Positions 1 to 7,089 of a stretch of DNA of 16,258 nt are shown in pieces; the stretch's first letter is position 1; each line of letters begins with the position of its first letter. Source of the stretch: Lachnospiraceae bacterium. GTDB lineage: Bacteria; Bacillota; Clostridia; Lachnospirales; Lachnospiraceae. Where the stretch lies: assembly GCA_017964745.1 (NCBI GenBank), contig JAGCRJ010000341.1:1-16258 (forward strand). Direction: 5' to 3'. Under the pieces are notes generated by a model. It did no database searches. It was not told where the DNA came from and worked only from the letters and a program-made list of their open reading frames with translations. A program made the translations under genes and the position numbers.

Positions 1-965
1 ATGAAAGGCGAAGTGGTCACATGGAATTCCCTGTTTCTGTCGTATGTTCCGGACTCGAAGAAATCGAACAGAACCTTGTTGGTATTCGATGCACAGATGA
101 GTTTTCCTACGGGAAGACCCATGAGCTTTGCATAGAATGCGGCAAGGATGTTTGCGAAGTTACCGGTGGGAACGCATACGTTGTTGCGTTCGCCGTCCTT
201 TATCCTTCCCTCTTTAAGAAGTCTGGTATATGCATAAACATAGTAGCAGACCTGGGGAACAAGACGGCCTATATTGATGGAGTTTGCGGATGAGAATACG
301 AATCCCTTCTCATCAAGCTCCTTTGCAAATTCGGTATCGCCGAAGATCTTCTTAACGCCTGTCTGGGCATCGTCAAAATTCCCGTGAATACCTACAACGA
401 GAGTGTTGTCTCCGCGCTGTGTCACCATCTGCTTTTCCTGGATGGGTGAAACGCCGCTCTTGGGATAAAAGACAACGATCCTTGTTCCCGGAACATCGGC
501 AAATCCTGCAAGTGCTGCCTTTCCGGTATCTCCGCTGGTCGCGGTAAGGATTACGATCTCCTTTTTCAGACCGTTCTTCTTAGCGGCGGTGGTCATAAGA
601 TGAGGAAGAAGGCTGAGTGCCATATCCTTGAATGCGATGGTGGCACCGTGCCAGAGTTCGAGATAATATGAACCGCAGCTTTCCGAAAGAGGTGCGATCT
701 CGGGAGTGTCAAACTTGGAATCGTATGCGTTTGCAATGCATCCCCTGAGTTCTTCTTCGGTATAATCGGTAAGGAAAAGCTTCATAACCTCGTAAGCGAG
801 ATTCTGATAATCCATCTCCGAAAGCTCTGAAAGAGATTTATCAAGTGAAGGGATATGGTCGGGAACGAAAAGACCTCCGTCCGATGCGAGGCCCTTTAAT
901 ACAGCCATCGATGCGGTGTACTTAACGCCTTCACCTCTTGTGCTAGAGTATGTAACTTCTTTCAT
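1..965 (-). CDS. thrC: Threonine synthase, 3' end outside the window
   Basis: A PLP enzyme that converts O-phospho-L-homoserine to L-threonine and phosphate, the last step of threonine synthesis in the cytoplasm. The open frame runs from an ATG at 965 to the window edge with no stop, giving 321 residues. It starts MKEVTYSSTRGEG, then a typical ThrC N-terminus (GLASDGGLFVPDHIP). The PLP-lysine motif HGATIAFKD is present, with Lys113 at 627-629. ATSGDTGKAA (phosphate loop), SINIGRLVPQ and PTGNFGN follow in the expected order. Clostridial ThrC is close to 500 residues, so roughly the last third is missing only because the window ends. The start is supported by an AGGAAGG ribosome site a few bases upstream. 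The gene is divergent from the AP2-like gene. I see no frameshift. Confidence 0.95.
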   Translation of the reverse strand, partial: MKEVTYSSTRGEGVKYTASMAVLKGLASDGGLFVPDHIPSLDKSLSELSEMDYQNLAYEVMKLFLTDYTEEELRGCIANAYDSKFDTPEIAPLSESCGSYYLELWHGATIAFKDMALSLLPHLMTTAAKKNGLKKEIVILTATSGDTGKAALAGFADVPGTRIVVFYPKSGVSPIQEKQMVTQRGDNTLVVGIHGNFDDAQTGVKKIFGDTEFAKELDEKGFVFSSANSINIGRLVPQVCYYVYAYTRLLKEGRIKDGERNNVCVPTGNFANILAAFYAKLMGLPVGKLICASNTNKVLFDFFESGTYDRNREFHVTTSPF

Positions 966-991
966 AAATCTGATCCTTCCTGTGTTACAAT
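961..991 (+). promoter_or_regulatory. Extended -10 promoter for the AP2-like gene
   Basis: TGT-TACAAT at 983-991 is a good extended -10 element (TGn followed by a hexamer one base from TATAAT). The -35 candidate TTCATA (961-966) is poor, with a 19-bp spacer, as is tolerated with extended -10 sites. The -10 ends six bases before the ATG at 998, so transcription would start at or next to the start codon. Confidence 0.45.
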
Positions 992-1016
992 ATTTCCATG
1001 AACGGTAATTCTTCAA
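987..1016 (-). promoter_or_regulatory. Possible thrC promoter, lying over the divergent gene's start
   Basis: Read on the minus strand, TTGAAG (1011-1016) and TATTGT (987-992) are separated by 18 bp and would start transcription about 15-20 nt before the thrC ATG. The -35 lies inside the first codons of the divergent gene, and the -10 coincides with that gene's own -10. Hexamers match only partly, so this is a suggestion. Confidence 0.35.
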
Positions 1017-1774
1017 AGGGAGTCTATGTATATGTGACTCCGTCGGGAAAAACTTTATACCGTGCCTCTGTTACCAAAAACGGCCGCCACATCTCCCTCG
1101 GTTCATATCCTTCGGAGGATAAAGCCCACAAGGCTTATGTGACCGCTTTAAAAGTACTTGAAGATGTTAGCATTTCATTAAACGATTTTCAAGATTTTAA
1201 GGCCCTTAAATACGAAAAAGCCGTGATCCTGATCAATCTCAGGGATAACGGCATCTACTTCGGAACACCCATATACCTGAAAAAAGGTTATTTCAACTAT
1301 CATCTGACCAAGGATATCGTCTTTACCTTCGATATAGAGGATCTCTTCTATTTCTCATCACACAAGATCTCAAAAAGGGGAAGGCATTTCTTCGTTGCCG
1401 ATTACGGCTCACAGCTTTCGATAGGTGCACGCTTCGGGCTCAAGGCTTACTCCGTCGAAGAACGCGACTGCAGGTTCATAAACGGGGACAATCTGGATTT
1501 CAGAAGATCCAATCTCGAGATCCTCAACACTTATCACGGCGTTGTTCCCGCAAAGGACGGAAAAGGCTATACCGCCCGCATCCACACCTCCGGTTATACG
1601 AAGATAGGCACCTACGATTCGGCTCTCGAAGCAGCCATCGCCTACAATAAAGCCGTCGATATCATCAAAAAAACATCTTCCAAACAATATCCCGAAAATT
1701 TCATCGATGAAGTTTCGGGCAAGGTCTATGCGGAGATCTACAACTCCCTCGAAATAAATCCCAACATCAAATAA
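998..1774 (+). CDS. AP2-like domain protein with degenerate HNH core
   Basis: A 258-residue protein of unknown role. Residues 8-53 look like an AP2-type DNA-binding domain: GVYVYVTPSGKTLYRASV, then LGSYPSEDKAHKAY. Residues 180-223 look like a second one: HGVVPAKDGKGYTARIH, then IGTYDSALEAAIAYNKAVD. Between them, FINGDNLDFRRSNLEIL (160-176) matches the HING..LDNRRSNL stretch of HNH homing endonucleases that carry AP2 domains. However, the catalytic His before ING is Phe here, and no clear replacement is visible, so cutting activity is unlikely. I infer a non-catalytic DNA-binding protein, perhaps a regulator derived from a homing endonuclease. The start is forced: the upstream frame has no ATG, GTG or TTG before a stop at 971. 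No ribosome site precedes it. Domain calls are by eye. Confidence 0.8.
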   Translation: MNGNSSKGVYVYVTPSGKTLYRASVTKNGRHISLGSYPSEDKAHKAYVTALKVLEDVSISLNDFQDFKALKYEKAVILINLRDNGIYFGTPIYLKKGYFNYHLTKDIVFTFDIEDLFYFSSHKISKRGRHFFVADYGSQLSIGARFGLKAYSVEERDCRFINGDNLDFRRSNLEILNTYHGVVPAKDGKGYTARIHTSGYTKIGTYDSALEAAIAYNKAVDIIKKTSSKQYPENFIDEVSGKVYAEIYNSLEINPNIK

Positions 1775-1791
1775 AGCAGGGGACAACTTAC

Positions 1792-1849
1792 GCTGTTTTA
1801 AAACATGGGCGGTTCCGCCTATCACGTAATGAATCAGTGTTTAAACAGC
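1792..1849. repeat. Nested inverted repeat between convergent genes, possible bidirectional terminator
   Basis: Outer arms 1792-1805 (GCTGTTTTAAAACA) and 1838-1849 (TGTTTAAACAGC) are complementary except for a two-base length difference. Inside is a second hairpin, 1805-1812 paired with 1815-1822 (core GGCGG/CCGCC, with one G-T pair). It lies in the 92-bp gap between the convergent AP2-like and GH25-like genes, where a terminator is expected. Neither side has a T-run, so it is not a textbook intrinsic terminator. Confidence 0.45.
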
Positions 1850-1866
1850 ATATGCCGTACCACTGT

Positions 1867-2985
1867 CTACTTCTGCGTGTAATCGATAAATGAGATCGTG
1901 ATATCGGTAAGCCCGTTTACTCCGTTCAGTGTGGCATTGTCCGTATATTCCCACATTGTCATAGCATACGGATAATCGGGAAGATCTCCGGGATTATCCA
2001 GCCATATGTCTATATCAGAAAACTTGGAAAGATCTATTTCCTTTAAAAGGAATTCCTTATCCGCATGAAGTGCACAGGAATATCCGGAAGCCTTGACTGT
2101 ATCCGCAAAGGCCCTGAGAACATTTGTCTTCTCGGCCTTGGAAAGCATCTCGATCCTTGAAGTATCGTTGAGCACAAAGCCTGCATCGATGGCAAGGGGA
2201 TACTTAACATTATATTCGCCGATCGCAGAGATCAGTGCGACAGCTTCCTCAGCCGCCTCCTCGGGTGTTATGGCCTGGGATCTGAAATAAAGTCCGACCT
2301 CAAGTCCGGCCTGCGTTGCCCTGGAGATATTGTCGGCATAGTAATCGTCGAAGGTAATGCTTCCGCTTTCATATCCGCGGACACCTACCCTGAGCATTAC
2401 AAAGTCTATACCCGCATCTTTAAGCTTTACAAAATCAATATAATCGTCGTACTTATCAACGCTTATTCCGAGATAGGATGTCTCTTTTCCGTCGATGTAA
2501 TATGACATCAGATCCGACTGAAGCACGAGCGAAGAAGGATCTATATCGTTCTTGGGAAGATAGGGGGAAATGAGCATCCACTCTTCCTTGCCGTCCCTGT
2601 TTATGACAAGAGTATGTCTTCCGTCCGTAGCCTCGGGAGGTTCGTCTCCCTCATCGGGCTCTACCGGCTTTTCTTCATCCGGGTCGCTCTGCTGCGTATC
2701 ATCCGGATCCTCATTCTCCTCTGGATACATATCCCAGAAATCAAGATCACCGGGAGCGATGACATCACCGGAGGGAGTTTCCTCGGGCTTTATAACGGGA
2801 CTCACCGTCTGAGCGGGCTCTGTATCCTGCCCGGCATTGGCGGTATGATGAGGACTTCTGTTCACCAAAAGAACAATGACAATGATAAGGAGCGTCACAA
2901 AAGCAGTGACAACCAGAGCCGCAGTCATCTGAGGCGTAAACAGGTTCCTTTCATTGTCATCGGGAAGATTCATCTTATTTCTCAT
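1867..2985 (-). CDS. Membrane-anchored GH25 lysozyme-like protein, probably non-catalytic
   Basis: A 372-residue protein. A cytoplasmic N-terminus is followed by one membrane helix (about 22-42) and an acidic Pro/Glu/Asp linker (about 52-122). A C-terminal GH25-like barrel (about 171-370) should face outside. GH25 traits visible are the DAGIDFVMLRVGVRGYESG strand, AGLEVGLYFRSQAITPEEA, YPLAID and a late MWEYTDN. GH25 muramidases use an Asp in the first strand (G-I-D-V-S) and the D-x-E after the P-x-x-x-D strand. Here these read GISVD (Ser175) and DAG (Gly269), so both expected acids are changed. I infer a wall-binding or scaffolding role rather than hydrolysis. The start at 2985 is chosen because its ATGA overlaps the rnfB stop and AAAAAGG precedes it; a GTG at 3006 is the alternative. 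It is the last gene of the Rnf operon. Confidence 0.8.
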   Translation of the reverse strand: MRNKMNLPDDNERNLFTPQMTAALVVTAFVTLLIIVIVLLVNRSPHHTANAGQDTEPAQTVSPVIKPEETPSGDVIAPGDLDFWDMYPEENEDPDDTQQSDPDEEKPVEPDEGDEPPEATDGRHTLVINRDGKEEWMLISPYLPKNDIDPSSLVLQSDLMSYYIDGKETSYLGISVDKYDDYIDFVKLKDAGIDFVMLRVGVRGYESGSITFDDYYADNISRATQAGLEVGLYFRSQAITPEEAAEEAVALISAIGEYNVKYPLAIDAGFVLNDTSRIEMLSKAEKTNVLRAFADTVKASGYSCALHADKEFLLKEIDLSKFSDIDIWLDNPGDLPDYPYAMTMWEYTDNATLNGVNGLTDITISFIDYTQK

Positions 2986-3767
2986 ACGATAACCTTTTTG
3001 GGACACTTTTCAGCACAGGCACCGCAGCCGACACATTTTTCCTGATCGATCCTTGCAAGGAAATCAGTGACAGTAACCGCGCCCGCGGGACAATTCCTTG
3101 CACAGAGTCCGCACCCTATACAGCCCGCACTGCATACTTTCATCACATCGGGTCCTTTGTCATTGGATGAACATGCGACGATGTATTTTGCATCATAGGG
3201 AACAAGACTGATAAGCTTTCTCGGACAGATCTCGATGCACTTTCCGCAAGCCTTGCACTTTTCCTTATCGACAACGGCAATGCCGTTTATGATATGTATC
3301 GCATCAAAAGGACATACCTTGACGCAGGTTCCTCCTCCCAGGCACCCCTGTCTGCAGGCCTTTGCTCCGCCTGCGGGTGAGAAACTCATCATCCTGCAAT
3401 CGCCTGATCCGTAATAATCATAATTGGTATTTGCCTTTTCGCAGTCACCTGCGCAGGCAACAAAAGCAACCTTCTTGACACTCTCGGATGCTTCCTGACC
3501 CATTATCGCGGCAACCCTGGCGCCCACATCATTTCCGCCGACGGGGCATGCGTTAACGGGAGCTTCACCCTTGACAATGGCAGCGGCAAGACCCGAACAT
3601 CCGGGATATCCGCATCCTCCGCAGTTATTGCCCGGAAGCGCGGCAAGGACCTTCTCTTCTCTTTCATCCGTTTTTACTTTAAAGATAATTCCGGCTGCGC
3701 CGAGAAAGATTCCGACGAATATTCCCACACATGCGACGCAGAGCGCGGCAGCAACTACTGTCATCAT
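2982..3767 (-). CDS. rnfB: Rnf complex iron-sulfur subunit B
   Basis: The ferredoxin-like subunit that takes electrons from reduced ferredoxin in the ferredoxin:NAD+ oxidoreductase. It has 261 residues. An N-terminal membrane helix (about 4-28) anchors it, with the rest in the cytoplasm. Next comes the Fe-S domain NNCGGCGYPGC with Cys49, 52, 57 and 74. Four ferredoxin-type Cys groups follow: 138/142/148/152, 171/174/177/181, 216/219/222/226 and 245/248/251/255. The set of Cys groups suggests five [4Fe-4S] clusters, as in clostridial RnfB. The start has an AAGGGG ribosome site, with two adjacent Met codons possible. It lies 12 bp after rnfA, and its TGA overlaps the ATG of the GH25-like gene. 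Confidence 0.95.
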   Translation of the reverse strand: MMTVVAAALCVACVGIFVGIFLGAAGIIFKVKTDEREEKVLAALPGNNCGGCGYPGCSGLAAAIVKGEAPVNACPVGGNDVGARVAAIMGQEASESVKKVAFVACAGDCEKANTNYDYYGSGDCRMMSFSPAGGAKACRQGCLGGGTCVKVCPFDAIHIINGIAVVDKEKCKACGKCIEICPRKLISLVPYDAKYIVACSSNDKGPDVMKVCSAGCIGCGLCARNCPAGAVTVTDFLARIDQEKCVGCGACAEKCPKKVIV

Positions 3768-3779
3768 AACAATTCCCCT

Positions 3780-4364
3780 TTACAGAAGTCCCGAAAAACC
3801 CCAGAATGCGATAGCCATAAGTCCTGCGGTAAGAAGAACGATGGGCATTCCCCTGAAAGGCTTCGGCACATCGTTGTATTCATTTCTTTCCCTGATTCCG
3901 GCAAGGATGATGATCGCTACCGCAAATCCGACTGCGGTTCCGATACCGTTTATGACTCCCTCCATAATGCCGTAGTTCTTCTGAACATTGCTTACGGCAA
4001 CACCGAGCACCGCACAGTTGGTGGTGATCAGAGGAAGATAAACACCAAGTGCCTGATACAGCGAAGGGATCATCTTCTTAAGGAACATCTCGACAAACTG
4101 AACGAGTGCGGCGATGACCAGAATGAAAACTATGGTCTGGAGATATGTAAGGTTAAGCGGCACCAGGATCAGCTTGTATAATGCACCCGCAACAAAGCTT
4201 GCAAGTGTAATGACGAATATTACGGCACCTCCCATGCCTGCAGCGGTCTTGATCTTTTTGGATACACCGAGGAAAGGACACAGACCAAGGAACTGGCTGA
4301 GTACCACATTTGAGACCAGGGAGGATCCTACAAGAAGGAGGAGCATATCTTTTATACCGTTCAT
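3780..4364 (-). CDS. rnfA: Rnf complex membrane subunit A
   Basis: An integral membrane subunit of the Rnf ion pump, 194 residues with six hydrophobic helices and the usual family length. It is homologous to RnfE. The half-motifs GLCPFLGVS (Cys29) and TTNCAVLG (Cys117) are present. In solved Rnf and Nqr structures the two Cys of this subunit and two of RnfE hold a [2Fe-2S] cluster inside the membrane. The start lies 2 bp after the rnfE stop. The ribosome site AGGAGG is formed by the last Arg codons of rnfE, so translation of the two is probably coupled. Assignment is secure; the cluster role is by homology. Confidence 0.96.
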   Translation of the reverse strand: MNGIKDMLLLLVGSSLVSNVVLSQFLGLCPFLGVSKKIKTAAGMGGAVIFVITLASFVAGALYKLILVPLNLTYLQTIVFILVIAALVQFVEMFLKKMIPSLYQALGVYLPLITTNCAVLGVAVSNVQKNYGIMEGVINGIGTAVGFAVAIIILAGIRERNEYNDVPKPFRGMPIVLLTAGLMAIAFWGFSGLL

Positions 4365-4366
4365 TT

Positions 4367-5503
4367 TTATTTCCTCCTCTTCCTGTTTTTCTTTTTACCG
4401 TTCTTACCCGAAGGCTTGTCCGGTTCTTTTTTGTCTTCCGGTTCCTCTGCTTCGGGAGCATCACCGGATTCATCGGAGCTTTCGGAAGATTCCTCAGATG
4501 CTTCCTTCTCGTCAGCACCGTTATCTTCAGTTTTCTTATCGTCAGCGTTGTTTTTGTCCGCTTCGTTTTCGGCTGCTTCCGATTTATCCGCTTTGGATTC
4601 GTCTGCTTCCGTTTCATCCGCATCATTTGCGGATCCGTCCTTTTCTTCAGGCTCTGCGGACGCTGCCTTAATGTTATCCGAAGGTTTTGGCTTGTTTTCT
4701 TTAACCGGAGCTTTGGTATCTTCGAGGATCTCGTCGATCTCATCGTCTTCCTCGTCATACTCTTCCGATTCTTCAGCCTCTTCTTCGGCTTTTCTTTCCT
4801 GCACCTTCCTGTACGCCTTAGCCTTGGGCTTTCCGCAAGCGGATGCCTGGGCACAGCCCGCACAACCCGAAGCACAGCCTGAGCCTATCTTGGATACGTC
4901 CTTGCCCTTTGCCGCCATCTTGTCCTTGATGAAATTCTGTATGGCAACAAGAACGGCGAGTACAAAGAATGCGCCGGGTGCGAGTACAAATATCGTCACG
5001 CCGTATTCTTCGGGGAACACCCTCATTCCGAAGAAGGTTCCGGAACCTATGAACTCCCTGAAGATTCCGAGAAGGGTAAGAGCCACGGTGAATCCCAGTC
5101 CCATTCCGACTCCGTCAAAGAAAGAAGGGATAACTGGATTGTGATATGCATAGCTTTCGGCACGTCCGAGGATTATGCAGTTGACAACGATAAGAGGAAT
5201 GTAGATTCCGAGTGCCGCATTCAGTGAAGGAATGAATGCTTCCAGAAGCAGCTGCACCATCGTAACGAAGGATGCAACAATGACTATGAATGCAGGTATC
5301 CTTACTTTGTCGGGAATGACCTTCCTGAGTGCCGAGATGAAAAGGTTACTCAGTGCAAGTACCGCCGCGGTTGTAAGGCCCATTCCGAGTCCGTTTATCG
5401 CGGAGGTTGTGACCGCAAGAGTGGGGCACATTCCGAGTGTGAGAACGAAGGTCGGGTTTTCCTTAATTATTCCGTTATAAAGGCGCTCAAAAGATTTATT
5501 CAT
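4367..5503 (-). CDS. rnfE: Rnf complex membrane subunit E with Cys motif and long acidic tail
   Basis: An integral membrane subunit of the Rnf pump. Residues 1-197 are a normal RnfE with six helices, GMCPTLAVT (Cys26) and VVNCIILG (Cys109), which pair with the RnfA Cys to hold the intramembrane [2Fe-2S] cluster. RnfE proteins usually end near 200-230 residues; this one has 378. The extra part holds a four-Cys stretch (Cys210, 214, 217, 223), then about 150 residues rich in Glu, Asp, Lys, Ser and Ala, ending in a basic KKKNRKRRK. The start is at 5503, with AAAGGAGG upstream. It overlaps the rnfG stop by 8 nt in the sequence ATGAATAA. A longer frame opening at 5560 would put 19 unrelated residues before the conserved start and is rejected. 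Confidence 0.94.
   Translation of the reverse strand: MNKSFERLYNGIIKENPTFVLTLGMCPTLAVTTSAINGLGMGLTTAAVLALSNLFISALRKVIPDKVRIPAFIVIVASFVTMVQLLLEAFIPSLNAALGIYIPLIVVNCIILGRAESYAYHNPVIPSFFDGVGMGLGFTVALTLLGIFREFIGSGTFFGMRVFPEEYGVTIFVLAPGAFFVLAVLVAIQNFIKDKMAAKGKDVSKIGSGCASGCAGCAQASACGKPKAKAYRKVQERKAEEEAEESEEYDEEDDEIDEILEDTKAPVKENKPKPSDNIKAASAEPEEKDGSANDADETEADESKADKSEAAENEADKNNADDKKTEDNGADEKEASEESSESSDESGDAPEAEEPEDKKEPDKPSGKNGKKKNRKRRK
4370..4831 (-). other. Low-complexity acidic C-terminal tail of RnfE
   Basis: Residues 225-378 of RnfE. They are built from short loosely repeated blocks such as EADESKADKSEA and EASEESSESSDES, with no predicted fold. The composition is strongly biased, so the other frames also stay open here and give several long false reading frames on both strands. 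The tail most likely lies in the cytoplasm if RnfE has the N-in/C-in topology reported for its E. coli homologue. Confidence 0.8.
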
Positions 5504-6131
5504 GCTGCGCCTCCTTTCCGGCGATCTCCGCAAAAACATCCAATGACGCATTGACCGCATTCACAAAAGCGGTGGTGGTAACGGTAGCACCGCTGATGGC
5601 ATCTATCTCGTTTTCTGCCTGCTTGCCGACTTTGGTGAAAGTAATGTGATCGACGTTCAGGTTACGAAGCTGCGGCACAAGAACGGATTCGGCTCTCATT
5701 CCGAGTCCGGCCGTTTCAGATATCTCAAGTATCGATACTCCCTTAAGGGTACCGTATGTATCCACTCCGCACATTAATCTGATATCTCCGCCATAGCCTT
5801 CGGAGGAAGTTACTTCTATGGCGAACCCTTCAGTCATTCCGCCGGGAGAAACAGCCGCATAGATATTGCCGACTGTCACTCCGTTTTTCAGAAGTTCACT
5901 CTGAAGTGCTTCGGAAGGCCTGTAATCTGTCAGTACAAAGGACAGCTCATAAGAGGGATAATCGCCCGCCGGAAAAACCGCCTTGCAGCTGTCAACGACC
6001 GCCTGCTCCTTCTGCAGTCTTATGGGTTCCTCGGTGAGCATATTTACAAGACCGAGAAGAAGTCCGGAAACAAGAGTGATCACAACAAGGATGAGCGCAT
6101 CTTTAAATGCGGATCTGATATCTTTGTTCAT
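5496..6131 (-). CDS. rnfG: Rnf complex FMN-binding subunit G
   Basis: A flavoprotein subunit that carries FMN bound covalently to Thr on the outer face of the membrane. It has 211 residues: one N-terminal helix (about 10-31), then an extracytoplasmic FMN-binding domain. The flavinylation motif SGAT is at residues 180-183 in DAISGATVTT, so Thr183 (5583-5585) is the expected FMN site. SETAGLGMRAES is also typical of the family. Attachment needs the transferase ApbE, which is not encoded in this window. The start has GGAGG and shares its A with the rnfD stop (TAATG). The stop overlaps the rnfE start by 8 nt. Confidence 0.95.
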   Translation of the reverse strand: MNKDIRSAFKDALILVVITLVSGLLLGLVNMLTEEPIRLQKEQAVVDSCKAVFPAGDYPSYELSFVLTDYRPSEALQSELLKNGVTVGNIYAAVSPGGMTEGFAIEVTSSEGYGGDIRLMCGVDTYGTLKGVSILEISETAGLGMRAESVLVPQLRNLNVDHITFTKVGKQAENEIDAISGATVTTTAFVNAVNASLDVFAEIAGKEAQHE

Positions 6132-7075
6132 TACCTGCCTCCTTTCTTAAACTCGGAGGCCGTAAGACCGAATGGTACGGGAACCGTGAATTTATCGATA
6201 AGCGGAACTATGCAGTTTCCGAGGATGATCGCATACGAAACGCCTTCCGCGGATGGTCCGAAGATCCTGAAGATACCGGTCATGATGCCGAGGAAGATTC
6301 CGAATACAACCTGGCCCTTTTTCGATACGGGCCTGGTCACATAATCGGTAGCCATGAAGAACGCTCCGAGCATAAGACCGCCGCCTGCAAGGTGTGCGGA
6401 AATATAAGCGGGATCGAAACCGTGTCCGCCGAATAAGATCAGGAATATGACGAATGTAAGAATGTAGCTTCCGGGGATCCAGAGATCTATAACTCCGAAC
6501 AAAAGAAGAATGCATGCACCGATGAGTATCATGACCATGCTTGTCTCGCCGATTGTTCCGGGAATGTTTCCGAATACCATCGCCCTGATGTCGACGCTCT
6601 CTCCGCTCTTGAGAAGTGCAAGAGGAGTTGCTCCCGTATAGGTATCGGTAGCAAAGTTCGTCATCGCAACAGGGAAAGAAATGATAAGGAAGCACCTTCC
6701 GGCAAGAGCGGGGTTCATGAAGTTCTTGCCGAGTCCGCCGAACAGTTCCTTTACGACGATTATCGCAAATGCGCTGCCGAGAGCGGCCTGCCAGAAGGGA
6801 ATCGATACGGGAAGATTCAGTGCGAGAAGAAGTCCGGTAACTACCGCACTCAGGTCACTTACTCTTATCTTCTTTTTCGTGATCAGTGCGAAAACAAGCT
6901 CCGAAAGAACAGCCGAAGCCACGCAGACCAAAGTGACAAAAAGCGCTCTGATACCGAAATTATATATGCCGTAACCGAATGCCGGCATAAGAGCCAGTAT
7001 CACGGTGAACATGAGCAGCTGTGTTGTGGCCCCGCTTCTTATATGCGGGTTTGATGATACTCTTGGAAGACTCAT
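6131..7075 (-). CDS. rnfD: Rnf complex membrane subunit D
   Basis: A membrane subunit homologous to NqrB, with covalent FMN, forming part of the ion pathway with RnfA, E and G. It has 314 residues and many hydrophobic helices. MSLPRVSSNPHIRSGATT is the usual N-terminus. KELFGGLGKNFMNPALAGR is a conserved loop. The flavinylation motif TGAT is at residues 147-150 (Thr150, codon 6626-6628). MATDYVTRPVSKKGQ is also a family signature. An earlier SGAT at residues 14-17 sits in the N-terminal segment and is not the known FMN site. The start is 14 bp after rnfC, with AAAGGA upstream, and the stop overlaps rnfG by 1 nt. Confidence 0.96.
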   Translation of the reverse strand: MSLPRVSSNPHIRSGATTQLLMFTVILALMPAFGYGIYNFGIRALFVTLVCVASAVLSELVFALITKKKIRVSDLSAVVTGLLLALNLPVSIPFWQAALGSAFAIIVVKELFGGLGKNFMNPALAGRCFLIISFPVAMTNFATDTYTGATPLALLKSGESVDIRAMVFGNIPGTIGETSMVMILIGACILLLFGVIDLWIPGSYILTFVIFLILFGGHGFDPAYISAHLAGGGLMLGAFFMATDYVTRPVSKKGQVVFGIFLGIMTGIFRIFGPSAEGVSYAIILGNCIVPLIDKFTVPVPFGLTASEFKKGGR

Positions 7076-7089
7076 TTTAACGATTCCTT

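Noticed and set aside
21..293. Plus-strand open frame inside thrC
   Set aside because: The minus strand encodes an unbroken threonine synthase through this stretch.
1409..1825. Minus-strand open frame opposite the AP2-like gene
   Set aside because: It has no recognisable domain, while the plus-strand frame has clear domain patterns over the whole length.
4153..4875. Long open frames on both strands opposite the RnfE tail (also 4310-4882 and 4416-5144 on the plus strand)
   Set aside because: They come from the biased composition of the acidic RnfE tail, give low-complexity Arg/Lys- or Ser/Phe-rich peptides, and overlap a secure gene.
5504..5560. Upstream extension of rnfE to a start at 5560
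   Set aside because: The extra 19 residues lie inside rnfG and are not RnfE-like. The ATG at 5503 has a strong ribosome site and the conserved start.
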